Source: CAZMCH01 sp964564735
GTDB lineage: Bacteria; Poribacteria; DTPJ01
Length of the DNA stretch: 11,881 nt
Reading direction: 5' to 3'
Assembly (NCBI GenBank): GCA_964564735.1
Contig: CAZMCH010000113.1
Coordinates: 1 to 11,881 of the forward strand
Every line of letters starts with the position of its first letter. Position 1 is the first letter of the stretch. Of this stretch, positions 1 to 5,986 are shown in pieces. The notes under the pieces are model-generated. The model made no database searches, was not told the DNA's origin, and saw only the letters and a list, made by a program, of their open reading frames with translations. The translations under genes and the position numbers were made by a program.

Positions 1-809
1 TGTCATTAGTAAAGCAAAATATCGGTGATGTTGTTCCTCAGCCAAGCGGAAAAACAGATATAGATCAGGAGCTTATAAACGTTGCTCTTGGAACATTAGC
101 GAAAACAAAGCCTTATATTGATAATCTTGCGTTTAGTGAAGTCCTAGAAGCTATCTGGGAACTTGTAAGAAGGGCTAATAAATATCTTGATGAAACTGCG
201 CCTTGGAGGCTTGCAAAAGACTCGGCTAATAAAGATAGAGTTTCGACAATATTGTATAATTGCGTTGAGACACTTAGATTTTTGAGTATACTGGTCTATC
301 CATTTATGCCAAATTCTGCTTTGAAAATACAAAAGCAAATCGGCATATCAGATAAACTTCCACAACAGACATTTGCTGATCTTGAATGGGGAAAGACTCC
401 CGCAGGAATACCTCTTGGCAAAGTCGAGCCTATATTCCCAAGAATAGAAAAGGAATTAAAGCAAGAAACCAAAACATCAGATTCTTCTGAAATTACGATT
501 GATGATTTCAAGAAAATTGATCTTAGGGTTGTCCAGATACTAACAGCAGAAGCGGTTGAAGGTGCAGATAAGCTATTGAAATTGACCGTTGATACCGGGT
601 CTGGCGAAAGAAATATCGTTGCAGGGATTGCCCAGAATTACAAGCCGTCTGAATTGATAGGAATGAAAGTAATACTTGTTACAAATCTTAAGCCTGCAAA
701 AGTGCGCGGTATAGAATCTCAGGGAATGATCCTTGCAGGTGTTGCGAAAAACGATTTATCTGTTTTGACGGTTCAAAAAGATATGCCAGTTGGGACAAAG
801 GTAAGATAA
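1..809 (+). CDS. metG: Methionyl-tRNA synthetase, C-terminal part (5' end outside window)
   Basis: Cytoplasmic enzyme that charges tRNA-Met with methionine for translation. Only about 268 C-terminal codons lie in the window, in the frame starting at base 3; the HIGH and KMSKS catalytic core is upstream. The first half shows the helical anticodon-binding domain, with the family signature around WELVRRANKYLDETAPWRL. After an acidic linker (about bases 450-500) comes a C-terminal OB-fold of about 105 residues of the Trbp111/EMAP-like tRNA-binding type (IDLRVVQI, then a KPAKVRGIESQGM stretch), found in dimeric bacterial MetRS. The stop codon at 807-809 is 2 nt before the antitoxin start, so the genes are almost certainly co-transcribed. 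The reading frame is intact to its stop. The assignment is secure; only the N-terminal extent is unknown. Confidence 0.97.
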   Translation, partial: SLVKQNIGDVVPQPSGKTDIDQELINVALGTLAKTKPYIDNLAFSEVLEAIWELVRRANKYLDETAPWRLAKDSANKDRVSTILYNCVETLRFLSILVYPFMPNSALKIQKQIGISDKLPQQTFADLEWGKTPAGIPLGKVEPIFPRIEKELKQETKTSDSSEITIDDFKKIDLRVVQILTAEAVEGADKLLKLTVDTGSGERNIVAGIAQNYKPSELIGMKVILVTNLKPAKVRGIESQGMILAGVAKNDLSVLTVQKDMPVGTKVR

Positions 810-811
810 TT

Positions 812-1048
812 ATGAAAATAACAGTAAATATACCTGATGAATTAGGTCAAAACTTAAAAAAAATAGCTAGAAAGAGAGATAAAACTCTTTCTTTTATGAC
901 AAAGGAAGCACTTGAAAATTATATTAAATTTGAGGAAAGACGGATATTGGGTCAGAAAGTCCTAGATATGATTGGACAGATTGATCTTGCTCCAAACATA
1001 GAGGATGAAATTAACGAAGGAAGAAAAGATTGTGATACTCGGTCTTGA
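812..1048 (+). CDS. vapB: VapB-like antitoxin, ribbon-helix-helix type
   Basis: A 78-residue protein likely to bind and neutralise the downstream PIN toxin and to repress its own operon. Residues 1-9 (MKITVNIPD) fit the DNA-binding beta strand of a CopG-like ribbon-helix-helix fold. Two helices follow (about 10-22 and 26-40), with the usual polar turn and a SFMTKEALENYI second helix. The charged tail (about 41-78) would wrap the toxin. The start is supported by AAGG about 10 nt upstream, inside the end of metG. The last codons overlap vapC and carry the vapC ribosome binding site, so the two are probably translationally coupled. The RHH assignment rests on size, the N-terminal pattern and position next to VapC. 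The exact antitoxin subfamily cannot be named from sequence alone. Confidence 0.82.
   Translation: MKITVNIPDELGQNLKKIARKRDKTLSFMTKEALENYIKFEERRILGQKVLDMIGQIDLAPNIEDEINEGRKDCDTRS
1017..1023 (+). promoter_or_regulatory. Shine-Dalgarno of vapC that decides its start
   Basis: AAGGAAG lies 8 nt before the GTG at 1032. The upstream in-frame ATG at 1005 has only GAGG directly abutting it, with no spacer. This favours GTG 1032 as the vapC start. The site is embedded in the last codons of vapB, so ribosomes finishing vapB would expose or reuse it. Confidence 0.7.
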
Positions 1049-1424
1049 TACAGGCTTCTTTGTCAAACTTTTAGATGGAAATGCCAAAGCCATTGAAATA
1101 TGGCAAGGCATAATTGAGGGAGGCGACTGCGTTATCAGTTGTCTAACACTATTTGAATTAAGAAGATTATGCCTAAAAGGAATGTTACATGCCGATAGTT
1201 TGGATACACTTGCTAATGCAATAATGAGCATTTGTGGAATTGTCTGGCTTGATAATTCGGATATTCATGATTTGGCTGCCAGAATAAGCTACGGAACTGG
1301 AATACCAGCGATTGATGCACTTATTGTTGCATGTTTCGTCAGATCAAAAGTAGAAAAGATATATACAACAGATAAGCATCTCAAATTATATCAGAATAAG
1401 AATATTGAGATAGTTGTTTTATAA
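1032..1424 (+). CDS. vapC: VapC-family PIN-domain ribonuclease toxin
   Basis: Toxin of a type II toxin-antitoxin pair. VapC PIN proteins are Mg2+-dependent endoribonucleases, often cutting tRNA or rRNA. With the GTG start at 1032 the protein has 130 residues, normal for the family. The acidic active-site residues are all visible: Asp6 (LDTGFFVKLL), Glu42 (LTLFELRRL), Asp95 (GIPAIDALIVA) and Asp114 (YTTDKHL). An in-frame ATG at 1005 would give 139 residues, but it adds a charged leader before the first beta strand and lacks a properly spaced ribosome binding site. The gene overlaps the antitoxin by 17 nt, typical of vapBC, and stops 12 nt before tatD. The active site is intact, so the toxin is probably functional; its RNA target cannot be read from the sequence. 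Confidence 0.92.
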   Translation: MILGLDTGFFVKLLDGNAKAIEIWQGIIEGGDCVISCLTLFELRRLCLKGMLHADSLDTLANAIMSICGIVWLDNSDIHDLAARISYGTGIPAIDALIVACFVRSKVEKIYTTDKHLKLYQNKNIEIVVL

Positions 1425-1436
1425 AGTTTAATAAAT

Positions 1437-2201
1437 ATGCTCATAGACACACACGCACATCTGCAGATGAAGGATTTCAAATCAGATTTAGACAACGTTC
1501 TTAGAAGGGCAAAAGATGCTGGAGTTGATTATATCATCAATTCCAGCTTTGATATACCGTCAAGCCAAGACGCTGTTAAACTCGCTGAAAAATATGATAA
1601 TCTTTACGCATCAGTAGGTATACATCCTCACGATGCAAAAGCTTTAGATGATAAAGCATACCAAGTTCTACAAGAGTTAGCCAAACACCCGAAAGTCATT
1701 GCGATAGGCGAGATCGGGCTTGATTATTATCGTGATCTTTCGCCACGTTCCCATCAAAAAGAAGCATTTGAAAAACAGATGGCGCTTGCTCATGAAGTTG
1801 GCTTGCCGATAATTATTCATAACAGGGATTCGCATGAGGATATGCTGACAATACTAAGACAAAATCTAAATGGATTAGGTGGAGTTATGCACTGTTTTTC
1901 AGGGGATCAAGATTTTGCTGATGCCTGCATAGATTTGGGCTTGTATATATCATTTGCAGGTCCTGTTACCTATCCAAATGCGCCTATTTTGCGCAAGATA
2001 GCAAGTGATATTCAGCCAGATAGATTTTTTGTTGAGACGGATTGCCCATATCTTGCCCCCCAATTCATGCGAGGAAAGAGAAACGAACCTGCTTATGTAA
2101 AGGCTGTCGCTCAGAAGATTGCAGAAGTTAGGAGGACAACCTTACCTGAGATTGGTAAGATAAGCACAGATAACGCAAAAAGGCTTTTTAGATTATGCTA
2201 A
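1437..2201 (+). CDS. tatD: TatD-family metal-dependent deoxyribonuclease
   Basis: Cytoplasmic metal-dependent hydrolase of the amidohydrolase (TIM-barrel) superfamily; characterised TatD proteins are 3'-5' exonucleases acting on single-stranded DNA or RNA. The length of 254 residues is standard. Metal ligands are complete: His6 and His8 (DTHAHL), Glu92 (GEIGLDYYRD), His128 (IIIHNRD), His152 (MHCFSG) and Asp202 (ETDCPYLAP). The ATG at 1437 places the first ligand motif at residue 4, as usual, so the start is reliable, although no clear Shine-Dalgarno precedes it; translation may be coupled to vapC, which ends 12 nt upstream. Order metG-tatD is common in bacteria (for example metS-yabD in Bacillus); here vapBC separates them. 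The gene converges with the next one across 55 nt. Confidence 0.96.
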   Translation: MLIDTHAHLQMKDFKSDLDNVLRRAKDAGVDYIINSSFDIPSSQDAVKLAEKYDNLYASVGIHPHDAKALDDKAYQVLQELAKHPKVIAIGEIGLDYYRDLSPRSHQKEAFEKQMALAHEVGLPIIIHNRDSHEDMLTILRQNLNGLGGVMHCFSGDQDFADACIDLGLYISFAGPVTYPNAPILRKIASDIQPDRFFVETDCPYLAPQFMRGKRNEPAYVKAVAQKIAEVRRTTLPEIGKISTDNAKRLFRLC

Positions 2202-2235
2202 GGAAAAAAGCAAATGAAAGGAATTAATATATGTA

Positions 2236-2250
2236 TTTCGTTTTACGAAA
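2236..2250. repeat. Short inverted repeat between convergent genes
   Basis: TTTCG-TTTTA-CGAAA forms a 5-bp stem with a 5-nt loop in the 55-nt gap where tatD and the radical SAM gene converge. On the + strand a T-run follows at about 2260-2265, but 9 or more nt after the stem and inside the opposing gene. It could be a weak terminator. The stem is too short and AT-rich to be convincing. Confidence 0.25.
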
Positions 2251-2256
2251 CTGATG

Positions 2257-3573
2257 CTATTTTTTGAAGCGTGCCTTTAATTCTGCGATTGCGTCTTTGT
2301 TTGACTTTGCCCAATTACTCAAAACGTATCTCGATACAGCGAAATAAGCTGGTTTACGAAATGAATAAAAGTTTTTCCATGCCCATATAAATTTTTCCTG
2401 TAATTCAATTGGAGTCATTTTCTTTGGCTTAAATACAACATGAGAACCATCATATAGCGACCATTTTTTTGTAAATATTCGCTTTTCTGATTCAAGAATA
2501 TCATATAACCTGCTTCCCGGTAAAGGATGAAGCACTGAAAATTGCACGGAATCCATTTTCATCTCATGGCAGAATTTAACAGTATCTTTTGCAGTGTTGA
2601 GATCATCTGAATCAGAGCCAAGAACAAACATTCCATGAACTTTAATATTATTATCATGTAATTTTTTAATACATTTTTTTATATCTTCAAGCCCTTGTTT
2701 TTTATTATATTCCAGAAGAGCTTCAGGATTGATTGACTCAAATCCGATAAGCATTGTTTCACAATTTGCCCTTGCCATCAAATCAACAAGCTCATCATCC
2801 TTTACAATATCAGTTCTTGCTTCTGCTGACCATGACATTTTTTTGTTTAAGCCATTGTCTATAATGCCTTTTAATAAGGTCTTTGTTCTCTCTCTACTAA
2901 TAGCGAAATTATCATCATAGAAGAAAAGTTTTTTAAAACCCTCTGAAATGCGTATCTTTATTTCCTCAAGAACGCTATCAGGTTCACGAAATCGGCATTT
3001 TCTCCCAAATGTTGATGAAACAGTGCAAAATATACAGTCATAAGGACAGCCCCTTGATGTAGAAATCGGGGCTTGTCTAGGGGGACGTTTTTTATCAGTC
3101 AGTATTGATAGATCAGGTATTGGATATTTTGATAAATTATCAACTTGCGGAGCCTGTATTATACCAGTAAGATTCCTATTCTCAACAGCATCAAGTATGA
3201 TTTCTTCGCCTTCGCCTTTTACAACTAAATCTGCATGTTGTAGGGCTTCTTCTGACATATATGTCGGATGAGGACCTCCCATTACTATTTTGATCTTTGG
3301 TGCAATCCTGCGTATAGCATCGGCAATTTGGTATCCTCTTTCTGCGGTAGATGTCATAATTGAGAATGCAACAACATCAGCCCTTGTTAGCGCTTCATTT
3401 AACCTATCTTTTCCTTTATCGTATACACTTCGAACATTATCTCTAAATACACTTACCTCATGTCCAGCTTCTTTAAGAATTGTTCCAAGACAAAGAGAAC
3501 CCATAAGCGGAAATCTAAAATAACCATAACTATTAAACGCACAACTTGGCTCTACAAAGGCAACGACTGCCAT
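2257..3573 (-). CDS. B12-binding-domain radical SAM protein
   Basis: Cytoplasmic iron-sulfur enzyme that would cleave S-adenosylmethionine to start a radical reaction; the substrate is not identifiable. Residues about 1-130 form the Rossmann-like cobalamin-binding-type domain (FSIMTSTAERG, VMGGPHPTYM, LVVKGEGEE). The usual DxHxxG base-off B12 motif is not visible, as in many members of this class. The radical SAM barrel follows, with cluster cysteines Cys176, Cys180 and Cys183 in CPYDCIFC and later elements FFYDDNF, SAEARTD, IGFES and HPLPGSRLY. The length of 438 is normal for the BchE/HpnP-like group. The start has a strong G-rich ribosome binding site (AGGGGGGAT, 5 nt from ATG). It is the last gene of the - strand run, 37 nt after the lipoprotein. 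Methylase, cyclase or other lipid or cofactor roles are possible; the context does not choose. Confidence 0.93.
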   Translation of the reverse strand: MAVVAFVEPSCAFNSYGYFRFPLMGSLCLGTILKEAGHEVSVFRDNVRSVYDKGKDRLNEALTRADVVAFSIMTSTAERGYQIADAIRRIAPKIKIVMGGPHPTYMSEEALQHADLVVKGEGEEIILDAVENRNLTGIIQAPQVDNLSKYPIPDLSILTDKKRPPRQAPISTSRGCPYDCIFCTVSSTFGRKCRFREPDSVLEEIKIRISEGFKKLFFYDDNFAISRERTKTLLKGIIDNGLNKKMSWSAEARTDIVKDDELVDLMARANCETMLIGFESINPEALLEYNKKQGLEDIKKCIKKLHDNNIKVHGMFVLGSDSDDLNTAKDTVKFCHEMKMDSVQFSVLHPLPGSRLYDILESEKRIFTKKWSLYDGSHVVFKPKKMTPIELQEKFIWAWKNFYSFRKPAYFAVSRYVLSNWAKSNKDAIAELKARFKK

Positions 3574-3610
3574 AAGATCCCCCCTGACAAAAATTATCTA
3601 TATAATTAAA

Positions 3611-4294
3611 CTATAATGCACCGATTGTTGGGTCTGTTTTTGATTTCTCTTTTAATGCAGAAAAATCCTTTTGGCACTGAAGGCAAAAACTATCTGACTT
3701 GCGATCAAGGCTTTTTAGATCAGTCGGCAAATACATAACACATCCATTATCTGGAACATTAGACAAACCAAACAGATGACCTAACACATGCACAGCCTCT
3801 TTTCCCATACGCTCAATTAGTAATGCATCATTTGGTTTGCCACGAACATAGGATTTTGGGTCCATGCGAATAATTGAGATTAAAGCCATTTTTGCCTGTT
3901 TGAAAGACTGTCCAAAGAAAAATGTATAGCCCGATTCAGGAACAAAAATATCAACATTCGTAACCCCTAAAACTCTCGAATTGGGTGGAAATTTCAGCTT
4001 TTTTGACATTTCGTGAAGTATATATACCGATATATACTTTTGCTCGTCATAGTCATACGCATCATCAGGGATAGACATTCTTTTGTCAGCAGTAACATAA
4101 ACGTTTGTCGTGAATCTTTTTTCCAGTTTGGGAACAATTGCCTCAAGATATTTGATGTCAACATCGCCAATAGGAACTAGGTAAATATCTGAATCAACAT
4201 CAATATTTCCTTCATAGGTCTTTTTATTATCTTTTGATCCACAAGACACAAAAATTATACTAAAAATAATTAATAATATTGCGAATTTATACAT
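3611..4294 (-). CDS. Archaemetzincin-family lipoprotein with a degenerate zinc site
   Basis: Predicted lipoprotein of 227 residues. A hydrophobic leader ends in IFVSC, so lipidation at Cys18 is likely (Phe at -3 is slightly unusual); it should sit on the outer face of a membrane. Residues about 37-210 follow the archaemetzincin pattern: IYLVPIGDVD, RVLGVTNVDIFVPE, then the metal region. Family members carry HExxHxxGxxHC, then C-x-M and CxxC. Here it reads HVLGHLFGLSNV (169-180), C185-V-M187 and C204-x-x-C207. The catalytic Glu is Val170, the third His is Asn179 and the first structural Cys is Val180, so protease activity as known is unlikely; His169, His173 and three Cys remain. Archaemetzincins are usually soluble, so a lipidated form is also noteworthy. 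The start has AGGTGA about 6 nt upstream. It lies between purF (57 nt) and the radical SAM gene (37 nt). A binding role is inference. Confidence 0.85.
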   Translation of the reverse strand: MYKFAILLIIFSIIFVSCGSKDNKKTYEGNIDVDSDIYLVPIGDVDIKYLEAIVPKLEKRFTTNVYVTADKRMSIPDDAYDYDEQKYISVYILHEMSKKLKFPPNSRVLGVTNVDIFVPESGYTFFFGQSFKQAKMALISIIRMDPKSYVRGKPNDALLIERMGKEAVHVLGHLFGLSNVPDNGCVMYLPTDLKSLDRKSDSFCLQCQKDFSALKEKSKTDPTIGAL

Positions 4295-4351
4295 ATTTTA
4301 TCACCTACTAGATAGCCAAAGGGAAATTTAAGGGCATTTTCTAGCAATTTC

Positions 4352-5950
4352 CTATTTTTCTTTTATACCATACAATTCATTTAATTCATCAAAGGGATAT
4401 TTTCCTGTTATACAACCTGTGCAAGTATCGTTTTCTGTTAGGTATAATTCCTCCAAATAATCCTCAAGACTCATATAATAAGCTGACTTCGCACCAAGAA
4501 TCTTGGCGATACCTCTTTCAAGTTCAAAGAGATTTTCGGCAGATGTAACTTTGTTTGCTATAAATTGCTCACGGCCACCGCTAAACATTTCTATTCCAAG
4601 CGGGCATATATGGCGTATTGGTGGGAAATTAAAGCACCAAATAACATCTTTTGCGCCTGCATCCATAGCCATTGCAGAAACTCGTCTGGTAGTTGTTCCC
4701 CTTACTATCGAGTCATCTGCAAGAATTACTATTTTTCCTTCGACAACATCATGCAAGAAACTTAATTTCCTCATTACTAGCGAAGCCCTATCAAGACCTT
4801 GTATTTCAGGACCCCTTATAAATGTTCTTCCTGTATATTTATCTCTTATTAAACCATGTGACATCAAAGGTATTCCAGTAGATTTTGATAAACCCACACC
4901 AAAAGGGATACCTCCATCAGGAACCGGTATGATAATACTTTCTTCAGCTTCTCTAAGTGTAATATCAGACTTTATTCTTGTTCCAAGACGTTCTCCGCAT
5001 CGCTGTCTAAAACTGCTTAATATATGACCTCGAACATTGCTATCAGGGCGAGAAAAATATGAGTCCTCAAATATGCAATAGGCTGTTTTCTTACGTTCAG
5101 CAAATCTTATCGTCTTTGTTTCATTATCAGATATAATAAATGCAGTTCCCGGCTCTATGTCTGTCTTTGGTATTTTGATTCCGGGATAATAGAGCTTACG
5201 CAATTCATTCATAACACAAGATTCAGAAGCGATAACATATCCATCAGGGAGTTCAATAAGACATAATGGTCTTATACCAAAAGGGTCTCTTATACCCATA
5301 ACGCTGTCATCAGTTACAATGAGAAAAGCATAAGAGCCAGTAAGGTTTGGAGCAACCTTCGTCAATGCTTGCTCAATAATTGCACTTGTTGGCAGATTTC
5401 CATTTTTTGCAATTATTCCTTTTGCAACATAAGCCATTAATCTCCCAACTGTTTCTGTATCTGTTCCACCTTCCATATCATCTTTAACAGCCTGCAATAG
5501 TTTTTGTGCTGTAAGTGTTGTTATATCTTCAATATCATCACATTCAATTTTTGGTTTACTTGTTTTTTCTGTGTTTGATTCTGTTTGTGATAATGGTAAG
5601 CCACAAAATGAAGTTATAGTTCCATTATGAGCTATATAGAACTCAATCCAGTCATAAGATATTTTTATTGGTTGTATATCGCTTGTTGGAGTTTCATTTT
5701 TTAGATTAGTGGTTGGATAACGGTTATGCCCAATACCTCTATCGCCTTTTATTATGCAATCATCAGAGAAGCCAAAATTATTTGAGACTAGACCGATCTT
5801 TCTCTCAAGTCTGAATATTCCATCATTGCATATTAATATACCGCAAGCATCTTCTCCCCTATGCTGAAGAATGTGGAGTGAATGAACCAATTTTCTATAT
5901 ACATCCTCACGACTCTTTGAAAATATGCCCACGATTCCACAATCAGCCAT
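4352..5950 (-). CDS. purF: Amidophosphoribosyltransferase (PurF), long form with insertion
   Basis: Cytoplasmic enzyme of the first committed step of purine synthesis, making phosphoribosylamine from PRPP and glutamine. The N-terminal class II glutaminase has the nucleophile at Cys4 after a short Met-Ala-Asp leader that must be removed, plus Arg77, Asn109-Gly110 and Asp164. Between Asn109 and Asp164 there are about 29 more residues than in E. coli PurF, a polar insert near residues 116-160. The C-terminal phosphoribosyltransferase domain has the PRPP loop ADDSIVRGTTT (411-421) and KYTGRTFIRGP. Cysteines 292, 449, 510 and 513 match the four [4Fe-4S] ligands of the Bacillus-type enzyme, so it is an oxygen-sensitive, propeptide-processed type. 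The total of 532 residues compares with roughly 475-505 usually. AGGAG lies 12 nt before the start. No other pur gene is nearby. Confidence 0.94.
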   Translation of the reverse strand: MADCGIVGIFSKSREDVYRKLVHSLHILQHRGEDACGILICNDGIFRLERKIGLVSNNFGFSDDCIIKGDRGIGHNRYPTTNLKNETPTSDIQPIKISYDWIEFYIAHNGTITSFCGLPLSQTESNTEKTSKPKIECDDIEDITTLTAQKLLQAVKDDMEGGTDTETVGRLMAYVAKGIIAKNGNLPTSAIIEQALTKVAPNLTGSYAFLIVTDDSVMGIRDPFGIRPLCLIELPDGYVIASESCVMNELRKLYYPGIKIPKTDIEPGTAFIISDNETKTIRFAERKKTAYCIFEDSYFSRPDSNVRGHILSSFRQRCGERLGTRIKSDITLREAEESIIIPVPDGGIPFGVGLSKSTGIPLMSHGLIRDKYTGRTFIRGPEIQGLDRASLVMRKLSFLHDVVEGKIVILADDSIVRGTTTRRVSAMAMDAGAKDVIWCFNFPPIRHICPLGIEMFSGGREQFIANKVTSAENLFELERGIAKILGAKSAYYMSLEDYLEELYLTENDTCTGCITGKYPFDELNELYGIKEK

Positions 5951-5986
5951 GCCTTTTATTATCTCCTGTTCTTTATTGTTTGAGCA

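Noticed and set aside
765..810. TTGACG followed by TAAGATAAT as a possible vapBC promoter inside metG
   Set aside because: The spacing is about 31 nt, far from 17; no -10-like box lies at the right distance.
962..1231. 89-codon open frame on the - strand across vapB/vapC
   Set aside because: Shadow of two well-supported genes with intact motifs on the other strand.
4322..4352. 7-bp inverted repeat GGAAATT/AATTTCC around the end of purF as a terminator
   Set aside because: 17-nt loop, AT-rich stem and no T-run after it on the - strand; unlikely to terminate.
4503..5027. 174-codon open frame on the + strand
   Set aside because: Antisense to the conserved PRPP-binding half of purF; no family resemblance and no plausible ribosome binding site.
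5939..5950. Misannotated PurF start, with true initiation at the Cys codon
   Set aside because: The Cys codon is TGT, not a start; a short leader before Cys4 fits the processed propeptide type of PurF, and the ATG has an upstream AGGAG.
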